This document shows positions 9,413 through 16,668 of a stretch of 64,000 nucleotides of DNA, one piece after another (position 1 is the first letter of the stretch; every line of letters begins with the position of its first letter). The stretch covers positions 1 to 64,000 of the forward strand of contig JAHIWE010000017.1 in assembly GCA_018816105.1 (NCBI GenBank). The letters run 5' to 3'. This stretch comes from a bacterium. Its GTDB lineage: Bacteria; Campylobacterota; Campylobacteria; Campylobacterales; Arcobacteraceae. The translations under genes were made by a program, and so were the position numbers. The notes under the pieces were generated by a model. That model worked only from the letters and a program-made list of their open reading frames with translations, searched no databases and was not told where the DNA came from.

Positions 9413-9430
9413 TTGCAAGAGATGTTCCTT
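9413..9430 (-). promoter_or_regulatory. Sigma-54 promoter of nifE
   Basis: On the minus strand GG (9428-9427), ten bases, GC (9416-9415), in the context AAGGAACATCTCTTGCAAG. The predicted transcript start is near 9403, about 24 bases before the nifE ATG. It is back to back with the sigma-54 element of the 9488 operon; only 11 bases separate the two GG boxes. Confidence 0.85.
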
Positions 9431-9437
9431 AGAGTTT

Positions 9438-9455
9438 GTGGAATACTATTTGCAT
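9438..9455 (+). promoter_or_regulatory. Sigma-54 promoter of the 9488-12444 operon
   Basis: GG (9440-9441), ten bases, GC (9452-9453), in the context TGTGGAATACTATTTGCATA, fits the RpoN -24/-12 consensus. It lies about 35 bases upstream of the first ATG of the NifX-family gene and should drive four genes through the flavodiiron protein. Confidence 0.85.
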
Positions 9456-9487
9456 ATATAAATTTAAGAAATATTTAGGAGAAAAAA

Positions 9488-9874
9488 ATGATAGCAATAC
9501 CTTTAGATAAAGAAGAATCAACAGTAATTTCAAAACTTTATGGAAATTCGCCATACTTTGCTTTCTTAAATGAAGATACAGGAACTTTTAAAGTTGTAGA
9601 AAACAAAGGTTGTGGTGACGGAATAGAAACTGCAAAGTTTATTTCTGAACAAAAAATTGATAGTACAATTTTCTATCATATGGGAGAAGGTATTTATAAC
9701 TTTTTTCAAGAAAATGGACTAAAAGTTTATAGTTGTGTGAAAAGCTATTTAAGTATAGATGAGATTTATTTACAAGTTTTAGGACAAAAATGTAAAGAAG
9801 TTACTAAATCAAATAGCTCAACACTTTTAGATTGGGGAACTTCGAGTTGTACTTGCTCTTGTAGTTCTAAATAG
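9488..9874 (+). CDS. NifX/NafY-type dinitrogenase iron-molybdenum cofactor-binding protein
   Basis: This 128-residue protein matches the FeMo-co-binding fold (PF02579): it starts MIAIPLDKEESTVISKLYG and has the paired GCGDGIETAKFI and FYHMGEGIYNFF segments. Such proteins carry NifB-co, VK-cluster or FeMo-co between assembly steps. The C-terminus ends with a cysteine-rich CTCSCSSK tail that could bind metal or cluster; NifB in this window starts with a similar Cys-Ser tail. First gene of the sigma-54 operon, with a good AGGAG site. A second NifX-type gene lies two genes on. Confidence 0.85.
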   Translation: MIAIPLDKEESTVISKLYGNSPYFAFLNEDTGTFKVVENKGCGDGIETAKFISEQKIDSTIFYHMGEGIYNFFQENGLKVYSCVKSYLSIDEIYLQVLGQKCKEVTKSNSSTLLDWGTSSCTCSCSSK

Positions 9875-9882
9875 GTAAAAAA

Positions 9883-10854
9883 ATGAATAAAGATTTGGAT
9901 TATTATCTTAGTTTAGATTACCCAATAGAGAGTTATTCTGGGGAAAATGAAATCGGAGATGCTTATTTGGTGCAATATATTGATTTTGATATAAAAGCTG
10001 CCAGTGAAGATTATGATGAAGCTGTTTTATTGGCTAAAGAGTATCTCAAAAAGCATTTAGAAAAACAATTAAAATTAAATAATCCAATTCCAAAACCAAA
10101 AGAAGGTATAAGATTTATGGAACACAGAACTGCTCTTGAGGCGTATAAAAACAAAGATTTTAAAAAAGCTCACGATATTTGGATTGAAGAAGCTAAATTT
10201 AAAAATGACCAAGCAATGGCAAATTTAGGTTTAATGTACCTAAAAGGTGAAGGTGTAGAAAAAGATTATACAAAAGCAAAAGAGTTTTTTGAAAATGCAA
10301 GCTCTTATGATAATGATTCTGCAAATTTTAATTTGGCATTAATGTACCAAACAAAAATTGGCGTTGAAGAGGATATTTCTAAGGCTATTGATTATTATAG
10401 ACGTGCTGTTAGAAAAAATCACGTTCAAGCAGCGTTTAGATTGGCTTTGATTCTTTTAAAAGATAGAACAAATCTTGATGGTGTTAAAGAAGGATTTTAT
10501 TGTATGTTAAAAGCAGCAAAAGCAGGCCACGTAATGGCAACTGTTCAATTAACAGGAGTTGATAAACCTTTGGTTGAAGAAGCTGAGTTAAATGAGTTTT
10601 TTAGGGCAAAAGATTTAGAAACACAATTAGAAATCATAAATGATGCACTTGAAAGATTTATAAGACCAATTTTGAAAAAAGATGGTGGAAATATAATTTT
10701 AATAGATTATATAAATGAACCTGATATTGAACTAAGACTTGCCTATCAAGGTGCTTGTGTTGGATGTTCTATTGCATCAACTGGAACTTATGAAATGATT
10801 AGAAATACAATTGAGCAAATCATTGATAAAAAAGTAAGGATTTACGTATTATGA
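9883..10854 (+). CDS. Sel1-repeat protein fused to a NifU C-terminal domain
   Basis: The 323-residue product has three parts. Residues 1-65 form an unassigned N-terminal region. Residues about 93-215 hold Sel1/TPR-like repeats (for example AMANLGLMYLKGEGVEKDYT at 111-130). Residues about 252-323 are a NifU C-terminal (Nfu) domain with the cluster ligand pair C292 and C295. Nfu domains deliver [4Fe-4S] clusters; Sel1 repeats usually mediate protein contacts. The pairing suggests a cluster-delivery protein with a docking module for nitrogenase assembly (inference). It lacks the NifU N-terminal scaffold and the central ferredoxin domain. It overlaps nifX by ATGA. Confidence 0.85.
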   Translation: MNKDLDYYLSLDYPIESYSGENEIGDAYLVQYIDFDIKAASEDYDEAVLLAKEYLKKHLEKQLKLNNPIPKPKEGIRFMEHRTALEAYKNKDFKKAHDIWIEEAKFKNDQAMANLGLMYLKGEGVEKDYTKAKEFFENASSYDNDSANFNLALMYQTKIGVEEDISKAIDYYRRAVRKNHVQAAFRLALILLKDRTNLDGVKEGFYCMLKAAKAGHVMATVQLTGVDKPLVEEAELNEFFRAKDLETQLEIINDALERFIRPILKKDGGNIILIDYINEPDIELRLAYQGACVGCSIASTGTYEMIRNTIEQIIDKKVRIYVL

Positions 10855-11216
10855 AAATTGCATTTGCTTCAAAAGATAATATTTATGTAAATCAACACTT
10901 TGGTTGGTGTAAAGAGTTTTATATTTATGAAATCTTAGAAGATGATTACAATTTTATAAAATCTGTTGATTCTTCCCTTGAAATTGATGATGAAATAGAA
11001 AAACTCACTTACAAAATAGAGTGTTTAGAAGATAGCGATATTTTATATGTTCAACAAATTGGCCCAAAAGCTTCAAGAATGGTTCAATCTTGTAAAATAT
11101 TTCCAATGCAATCAAGCAGAGAAAATGAAAAGATTGAAGATATTTTAAATCAATTGATAAAAATGAGATCTAATCCTCCAATTTGGATGAGAAGGTTATT
11201 AGAAAATGAATCATAA
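10851..11216 (+). CDS. nifX: Nitrogen fixation protein NifX
   Basis: This 121-residue protein has the NifX hallmarks: MKIAFASKDNIYVNQHFGW at the start, YEILEDDY, a YVQQIGPKASRMVQ segment and the C-terminal NPPIWMRRLL. NifX binds NifB-co and FeMo-co precursors and shuttles them to NifEN. Its start overlaps the stop of the Sel1-NifU gene (ATGA) and its end overlaps the flavodiiron gene by 11 bases, so the four genes are tightly coupled in one sigma-54 operon. Confidence 0.92.
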   Translation: MKIAFASKDNIYVNQHFGWCKEFYIYEILEDDYNFIKSVDSSLEIDDEIEKLTYKIECLEDSDILYVQQIGPKASRMVQSCKIFPMQSSRENEKIEDILNQLIKMRSNPPIWMRRLLENES

Positions 11217-12444
11217 TAAACCAATAGAAATAGTAGATAATATTTTCTTTATTGGGGTCTTTGACCCTGATATTAGAACATTTGATATTATAATGAAAAC
11301 AGCAAACGGTTCTTCATACAATGCTTATTTGATTAAAACAGACGAAGGTGTGATTATTGTTGATACTGTAAAAGTTGAGTTTCAGCAAGAGTTTTTTTCA
11401 AAAATCGAACAACTTTGTTCATATGATGAAATAAAATATGTATTATGTCACCACTTAGAACCAGATCACGCAGGTGCAATTCCTGAACTAATCAAACGTG
11501 CTCCTCAAGCAAAAGTTCTAATTTCACCTCAAGCAACACCTATGTTAAAAGCAATTACAGATAAAGAAGATATTGATTTTGAAACAGTGTGGACAAATAA
11601 AAGTTTAGTTTTAGGAAATAAAACAATTAAATTTTTAACAACACCTTATTTACATTGGCCTGAAACCATGAGTTCTTATGTGGTTGAAGATGGTCTTTTA
11701 TTTAGTGGAGATGTTTTTGGTAGCCATTATTACGATAAAAGACTTTTTGATGATTTAGTAGGTGATTTTTCTTACTCTTTTAAATACTATTATGACCATA
11801 TTATGAGACCTTTTAAATCTTATGTTTTAAGTGCTTTAAAACTCTATGATAAATTAGATATTTCAGTAATTGCTACTTTACATGGTCCAATTATTAGAGA
11901 AAAACCATATAAATATATTGAACTTTATAGAAAATGGAGTTTAGATAGACCTGATAATATAAGCTCAAATGATAAAATCATCTCTATTTTTTATCTAACT
12001 AGTTATAAAAATACTAGAGATATGGCTGAAGCTATTTTTGATGGAGCTGAAAGTGTAAAAACAATTCGTACAAGTTTGTATGATTTAGCTTCTATTGAAG
12101 AACAAAATATGATAAATATTCTAGAAGAGAGTGATGGAATACTAATAGGAACTCCAACAATCAACGCAGATGCCCCAAAACCAATATGGGATTTATTATC
12201 TTGTATGATGTATTTGGAGAAAAAAGGCAAAACTGGTCACTCATTTGGATCATATGGTTGGAGTGGAGAAGCTCCAAAAATGATACTTGATAGGATGAAA
12301 TCGTTACATTTTAGAGTACCTCCAATGGAATCTATGAAAATTAGACTCATTCCAACCAAAGATGAATTAAAAAACTGCTATGATTTCGGTAGAGAATTTG
12401 CCGAAATTGTAAATGGTAAAATGATTGAAATAGATATGAACTAA
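11206..12444 (+). CDS. Flavodiiron protein (oxygen/nitric oxide reductase, FprA type)
   Basis: This 412-residue protein has a metallo-beta-lactamase-like domain with the full diiron ligand set (H83, E85, D87, H88, H150, D169, H226) and a C-terminal flavodoxin domain (about 255-405, FMN loop around YLTSYKNTRDMAEA). Members reduce O2 to water or NO to N2O in the cytoplasm. As the last gene of a sigma-54 nif operon and overlapping nifX, it is best read as oxygen protection for nitrogenase assembly (inference from context). No rubredoxin domain is attached, so an external reductase is needed. Confidence 0.93.
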   Translation: MNHNKPIEIVDNIFFIGVFDPDIRTFDIIMKTANGSSYNAYLIKTDEGVIIVDTVKVEFQQEFFSKIEQLCSYDEIKYVLCHHLEPDHAGAIPELIKRAPQAKVLISPQATPMLKAITDKEDIDFETVWTNKSLVLGNKTIKFLTTPYLHWPETMSSYVVEDGLLFSGDVFGSHYYDKRLFDDLVGDFSYSFKYYYDHIMRPFKSYVLSALKLYDKLDISVIATLHGPIIREKPYKYIELYRKWSLDRPDNISSNDKIISIFYLTSYKNTRDMAEAIFDGAESVKTIRTSLYDLASIEEQNMINILEESDGILIGTPTINADAPKPIWDLLSCMMYLEKKGKTGHSFGSYGWSGEAPKMILDRMKSLHFRVPPMESMKIRLIPTKDELKNCYDFGREFAEIVNGKMIEIDMN

Positions 12445-12455
12445 AAATTCATAAC

Positions 12456-12504
12456 CGATGAGTATACAAACTTTACAGGGGTTTAACTAAAACTGTACTC
12501 ATCG
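12456..12504. repeat. Intergenic 9-bp inverted repeat
   Basis: CGATGAGTA (12456-12464) and its exact reverse complement TACTCATCG (12496-12504) flank 31 bases between two convergent nif-associated genes. The inner ends can extend pairing by two bases with a bulge. There is no clear U-run on either strand, so it is not a standard terminator; it could be a structured RNA end or a protein site. Confidence 0.5.
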
Positions 12505-12516
12505 CTTATTAATTTT

Positions 12517-12702
12517 CTAAGATAAATCACTTAAATTTGAAACCTTATAAATCACATCTTTTAACTCATTTAACTTTTTTATTACAGCATCATTACAATG
12601 TTTATCAAGCTTATACCTTGCATCTATGAAATCATAGACATTATCAATATTTCCATAAACTTCTTTTAGAAGCTCTTTTTTTATCTCTTCTTGCACTTTC
12701 AT
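12517..12702 (-). CDS. Unknown 61-residue protein with its own sigma-54 promoter
   Basis: The product from ATG 12702 is a 61-residue charged, mostly helical protein (starts MKVQEEIKKELLKEVYGN, ends KVSNLSDLS) with one cysteine and no membrane segment. I do not recognise a family. The start is supported by AAAGGA seven bases upstream. A longer frame begins with an ATG at 12738, but that ATG overlaps the -12 box of the sigma-54 element. Having a private nif-type promoter back to back with that of nifB suggests a role in nitrogen fixation, for example a small adaptor or regulator (inference). Confidence 0.7.
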   Translation of the reverse strand: MKVQEEIKKELLKEVYGNIDNVYDFIDARYKLDKHCNDAVIKKLNELKDVIYKVSNLSDLS

Positions 12703-12732
12703 TTTAAATCCTTTTTTTATATGTAGTTTATT

Positions 12733-12750
12733 ATGCATTTTTTATTCCTA
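12733..12750 (-). promoter_or_regulatory. Sigma-54 promoter of the 61-residue gene
   Basis: On the minus strand GG (12748-12747), ten bases, GC (12736-12735), in the context TAGGAATAAAAAATGCATAA. It is about 33 bases upstream of the ATG at 12702 and back to back with the nifB promoter, GG boxes 12 bases apart. The match is AT-rich between the boxes, so slightly less certain than the others. Confidence 0.7.
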
Positions 12751-12758
12751 GATTTTCT

Positions 12759-12776
12759 AAGGAACACATTGTGCAT
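12759..12776 (+). promoter_or_regulatory. Sigma-54 promoter of nifB
   Basis: GG (12761-12762), ten bases, GC (12773-12774), in the context AAGGAACACATTGTGCATTG. It lies 36 bases upstream of the nifB ATG at 12810. The GTG that would extend the nifB frame upstream (12771) falls inside the -12 box. Confidence 0.85.
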
Positions 12777-12809
12777 TGTTATTTTGAAATAATAAATAAG
12801 GAGTTATCT

Positions 12810-14267
12810 ATGAGTTGTTCGTGTACTTCAAGTAGTTCTCAAGAATCAATTCAAGAAGAGGTAATGGCAAAGATTAATAATCACCCATGTTATAGTGAAG
12901 GTGCTCACCAACACTATGCAAGGATTCACGTAGCCGTTGCACCTGCTTGTAATATTCAATGTAACTACTGTAATAGAAAATATGATTGTTCAAATGAAAG
13001 CAGACCTGGTGTTACTAGTAGTAAATTATCACCAGAAGAAGCAGTTAAGAAGATTTTGTATGTTGGTGGAGAAATTCAACAACTTTCAGTTGTAGGAATC
13101 GCAGGTCCTGGTGATGCATTAGCAAACCCTGAAAAAACTTTTAAAACTTTTAAAATGCTATATGAAAAAGCACCGGATTTAAAAATGTGTTTATCTACAA
13201 ATGGGCTTATGCTTCCTGATTATGTTGATAAAATCCAAAAATATAATGTTGACCACGTTACTGTTACAATCAATTCAGTTGATGAAACAGGAGAAGTTGG
13301 TTCAAAAATTTATCCATGGATTTTATGGAATCATAAAAAAGTATTTGGAAAAGAAGCAGCAAAAATTCTTCTACAAAGACAACTTGAAGGTATCAAGATG
13401 TTAACTGATAGAGGAATTTTAGTAAAAGCAAACTCTGTTTTAATTCCAGGTGTTAATGAGCATGAGTTACCAAATGTTGCTAAAAAACTAAAAGAGTTAG
13501 GTGTATTTTTACATAATATTATGCCACTATTGTCTAAAGAAGAGTATGGAACACATTATGGATTAACTGGACAAGCAAGTGCCACTGACCAAGAAGTTAT
13601 GGCAGCGCAAGAAGCTTGTGGTATGGATATGAAATTAATGTCACATTGCCGACAATGTAGAGCTGATGCTGTTGGATTAATCGGTGAAGATAGAGGGGAT
13701 GAGTTTACAAAAGACTCTTTTATAAAAATGGACTGGGAAGATTTAACTAAAAAATATGATATTAATGCACGTGCGCAAAAACATCAAGTTATTGAAAACT
13801 GGAGAGCAGCTCTTGAAGTTGCAAATGAAAAAATTAAAATTGAACAAGCAAGTAAAGAGCAATTAAGTTCAACTGGTGAGACTAAATTAGTTGCAGTTAC
13901 AACAGCTGGTGAAGGAATGATTAACTTACACTTTGGTAATGCTAAAGAGTTCTTAATCTATGAAGCTGGTGATAAAGCAATCAAATTTGTAATGCACAGA
14001 AAAGTAGAAAATCCATATTGTAAAGGACCTGAGGATTGTGATGGTTCTTATCCAATTGAAGATATTAAAAACACTTTAAAAGATGTGGATTTATTATTAA
14101 CTGAAAAAATCGGTGGATGCCCAATGGATGAATTAAAATCAATTAATTTGATTTGTGATGATTCTTATGCACTTCAACCAATTGAAAAATCAGTATTTGC
14201 AGCAGTTCAAAAATATTTTTATTCGCAAAATTCAGAAAATACAAAAACTGAACATGAGTTAGGGTAA
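12810..14267 (+). CDS. nifB: NifB-co synthase, radical SAM protein with C-terminal NifX-like domain
   Basis: The 485-residue product starts at ATG 12810 (AAGGAG site eight bases upstream). It has the radical SAM motif C47-x3-C51-x2-C54 and the NifB-typical AGPGDALANP and LCLSTNGL-like segments. From about residue 370 it continues into a NifX-type domain (LVAVTTAGEGMINLHFGNAK). NifB fuses two [4Fe-4S] clusters with a carbide to make NifB-co, the core of FeMo-co. The N-terminal MSCSCTSSSS tail resembles the Cys-Ser tail of the NifX-family protein at 9488. A GTG start at 12771 is excluded by the overlapping promoter. Confidence 0.97.
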   Translation: MSCSCTSSSSQESIQEEVMAKINNHPCYSEGAHQHYARIHVAVAPACNIQCNYCNRKYDCSNESRPGVTSSKLSPEEAVKKILYVGGEIQQLSVVGIAGPGDALANPEKTFKTFKMLYEKAPDLKMCLSTNGLMLPDYVDKIQKYNVDHVTVTINSVDETGEVGSKIYPWILWNHKKVFGKEAAKILLQRQLEGIKMLTDRGILVKANSVLIPGVNEHELPNVAKKLKELGVFLHNIMPLLSKEEYGTHYGLTGQASATDQEVMAAQEACGMDMKLMSHCRQCRADAVGLIGEDRGDEFTKDSFIKMDWEDLTKKYDINARAQKHQVIENWRAALEVANEKIKIEQASKEQLSSTGETKLVAVTTAGEGMINLHFGNAKEFLIYEAGDKAIKFVMHRKVENPYCKGPEDCDGSYPIEDIKNTLKDVDLLLTEKIGGCPMDELKSINLICDDSYALQPIEKSVFAAVQKYFYSQNSENTKTEHELG

Positions 14268-14276
14268 TTCCTAACT
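14257..14276 (+). other. Hairpin at the nifB stop codon
   Basis: AGTTAGG (14257-14263) and CCTAACT (14270-14276) form a 7-bp stem with a 6-base loop that spans the nifB stop. It ends one base before the ATG of the next gene, which has no visible ribosome site, so it may limit or couple translation of that gene. Confidence 0.5.
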
Positions 14277-14277
14277 T

Positions 14278-14562
14278 ATGAAAACAAAACCTACAGTAAT
14301 ACTTCTAAAAGGTAATGGCCCAATTTCTATAAATAATGAATTAATGGAGCTAATTACAATTACTACTTCACACGGTTTTATTGGTTTCCCACTAAAACAA
14401 CTTCGTGCACAAAAAGTTATGACACTAACTGACTATGATAGATTTTTAACAATTGAAAAAGAAATTTTTGCAAAACCATGTTGTTTTGTTTTTTCTTATG
14501 ACAAATTAGAAGATAAAGATTTAGAACTTATTAAGGCTGAAGAGTTAGAAATTTTAGAATAA
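14278..14562 (+). CDS. Unknown 94-residue protein in the nifB operon
   Basis: This 94-residue soluble protein (starts MKTKPTVILLKGNGPISINN, with adjacent cysteines near residue 66) follows nifB by 10 bases and ends inside a strong terminator. I do not recognise its family; it is not NifT, NifZ or a ferredoxin by eye. Position behind nifB and before the terminator implies co-transcription from the sigma-54 promoter. It lacks a Shine-Dalgarno sequence and starts right after a hairpin, so translation may depend on ribosomes finishing nifB (inference). Confidence 0.75.
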   Translation: MKTKPTVILLKGNGPISINNELMELITITTSHGFIGFPLKQLRAQKVMTLTDYDRFLTIEKEIFAKPCCFVFSYDKLEDKDLELIKAEELEILE

Positions 14563-14578
14563 TTTCTAACTCTTTTTT
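14541..14578 (+). terminator. Rho-independent terminator of the nifB operon
   Basis: A perfect 13-bp stem (14541-14553 with 14561-14573) and 7-base loop is followed by a T-run. The left arm is the last coding stretch of the 94-residue gene and the stop codon lies in the loop region. Confidence 0.85.
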
Positions 14579-14586
14579 ACTTTGAT

Positions 14587-16470
14587 TTATTGTTTAGGTA
14601 ATTTGTTTTTTAATTTAGCAATTATAAAATTATCAAGCCCACATTTAACATTTTCAAAATCGCCATCTAGATATTTAATTTGATTCTTATAGATAACTGC
14701 CCATTTATTATCTTCATCTTTAAATACAATAGCATTCTCATCTTTGTAACAAACTTCTATTGAACTTAAATCTTTTGAATTTAATTTTTTAAATTGATAA
14801 TTATATATAGAGTCTTCCTGCCGATTTGAAACAGTTATATATTTATCTTTAAAATTAACTCTTCCTTCTACTTCTAAAAGTTTATGTTCATCCCCAATTT
14901 TGTATATTGTACTCTCTCCTTTTATGAATACTGCATATAAATCACCCTTAATATCAGTTATGTTCTTATATTTTGCTTCTACAACAATTTGTAAATCTAT
15001 ATCCATAATTCCATATAAACCATTTTTTCTAAAGATTGCATATTTAGCATCTTTATTTATCTTCCAAATATAATCAGCTTTAAATAATGGCTCACTATTT
15101 CCTTCTTTAAAAATATAATATCCAGAAGGTTCTCCTGCAGAATTATTTTTAATTATTTCTCCTAGGATATATTTTTTATCTTCGTTAAAATTATCTAATT
15201 CTTTAAATTTTGCAGGTAGAATTAAATCTCCATTTGTATTATATAAAGAATTATTGTAATAATTTATTGTTGCTTTGAAATATATAATATCTCCATTTTT
15301 ATTGTATTTTGGAGTTATGTCTTTATATTTAAGAGGAATGATAATTTTTGAATCTTTATCTATTACACCTTTCATTATATTAAAATTATTTACTCGTGAT
15401 GAAACTATAAAATAAGTTTTATCATGTAAGTAAGTATAAGGGAAGATAGTATCATATGATTGTGAAAATAGTATTCCTCCATTTGAATCTAAAATTATAT
15501 TTTGCCCTTTCCCGATATCTAAAATATTATAATTATTTATTACTGAGTTTCTATATGTTATTACCCCTGTAAATTTTTTAGTATCAAGATTCATAAACTC
15601 ATATAACTTTTTTTTCTCATTGTATATAGGCACAAATTTCTTAGAAGAATATTCTCCAATATCATCGAGAGGAGAATTAATAACATTAGTATTATATTTA
15701 TTTATAATGAACCAATGATTATTTAATTTTACAGGTTGAATACCATCTATGAAATAACCTTTATATGGAATGTTTTTAATGTCATCATATTGAGCAGGGA
15801 TAATAACATTAAAATTTGAATCAAAGAAACCATATTTATTATCTTTTTTAAAAGGTACCATATCATTATCATATTGATCTGTCTCTATCCATTGATATAT
15901 TGTAGGTACATTTAATTTTTTTGTTTGTGCATCTAGAATTCCATATCTATCATTCTTTTTTACTACAATGTATCTATTATTAATTATTTTTATATCTTCA
16001 AAAATATCCGTTGATAAGGGTTCACTATCAAATGAATAAATTTTAAAATTGTCAAGTACTCTTAAATCTATAGTCTCTTTAATTTTGTTATTTTCAGTTT
16101 TTATGAAAAAACTATTTTGTATCTCACCATTTGCATTTTTATTAAATGCCCCACTCCATGATAACCTTTCATTCCCTCCATAGATACGTACTTTTTTTTC
16201 GTCATTTGTGAAAAGTTTTTCTTCTTTTTTAGTTGTACTTTTAGATAATACATCTAATTCTTGAATTGCTTCTAAATCATTTTCAGTAGAATATTTCACT
16301 GAATTCCATTTATTCTTATCTTTTTCAAACTTTAGATAAATAACATCTGAACCGCTAATTTGTTTGTAAACTCCATCATATCTTAATGGTTTTACATCCT
16401 TAGTTGCAATACAACCACTAAATCCCAATATCAATCCTATAATTGATATTACATAAATTAATTTTCTCAA
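14587..16470 (-). CDS. WG-repeat lipoprotein
   Basis: This 627-residue protein begins with a lipoprotein signal (hydrophobic segment ending in FSGC, lipid-modified Cys at about residue 20) from a TTG start at 16470 with AAGGA six bases upstream. The body holds many WG/KWG-type repeats, for example KKNDRYGILDAQTKKL, KKDNKYGFFDSNFNVIIPAQY and RKNGLYGIMDIDLQIVVEAKY. These beta-hairpin repeats are common in surface or periplasmic proteins of unknown role. It sits on the opposite strand between the nifB and nifV units, has no sigma-54 element, and breaks the nif island. Confidence 0.85.
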   Translation of the reverse strand: MRKLIYVISIIGLILGFSGCIATKDVKPLRYDGVYKQISGSDVIYLKFEKDKNKWNSVKYSTENDLEAIQELDVLSKSTTKKEEKLFTNDEKKVRIYGGNERLSWSGAFNKNANGEIQNSFFIKTENNKIKETIDLRVLDNFKIYSFDSEPLSTDIFEDIKIINNRYIVVKKNDRYGILDAQTKKLNVPTIYQWIETDQYDNDMVPFKKDNKYGFFDSNFNVIIPAQYDDIKNIPYKGYFIDGIQPVKLNNHWFIINKYNTNVINSPLDDIGEYSSKKFVPIYNEKKKLYEFMNLDTKKFTGVITYRNSVINNYNILDIGKGQNIILDSNGGILFSQSYDTIFPYTYLHDKTYFIVSSRVNNFNIMKGVIDKDSKIIIPLKYKDITPKYNKNGDIIYFKATINYYNNSLYNTNGDLILPAKFKELDNFNEDKKYILGEIIKNNSAGEPSGYYIFKEGNSEPLFKADYIWKINKDAKYAIFRKNGLYGIMDIDLQIVVEAKYKNITDIKGDLYAVFIKGESTIYKIGDEHKLLEVEGRVNFKDKYITVSNRQEDSIYNYQFKKLNSKDLSSIEVCYKDENAIVFKDEDNKWAVIYKNQIKYLDGDFENVKCGLDNFIIAKLKNKLPKQ

Positions 16471-16618
16471 ATTTATCCTTATTTTATAACTAATAATATA
16501 ATAATATAATATTAAATATTAAACATATTTAATCATTCTTAATTTTCTTCTTAAGTATTAAAGTAAAAAAATTAGAAATTTTATAATAATTTAGAATTCT
16601 TTCTAACCCATTCTCACT

Positions 16619-16636
16619 TCGGAACACTATTTGCAT
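16619..16636 (+). promoter_or_regulatory. Sigma-54 promoter of the nifV operon
   Basis: GG (16621-16622), ten bases, GC (16633-16634), in the context TTCGGAACACTATTTGCATA. It lies 34 bases before the nifV ATG. An inverted repeat TTAGAA-N4-TTCTAA lies 15 bases upstream of the GG (16591-16606). Confidence 0.85.
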
Positions 16637-16668
16637 AACTTTTTATATCGAAATTAAAGGTTAGTATA

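Noticed and set aside
1027-16668. NifA enhancer sites TGT-N10-ACA near the sigma-54 promoters
   Set aside because: By eye none was found within about 100-150 bases of the nifN, nifE, nifB and nifV promoters. The activator may use a different site; no feature is claimed.
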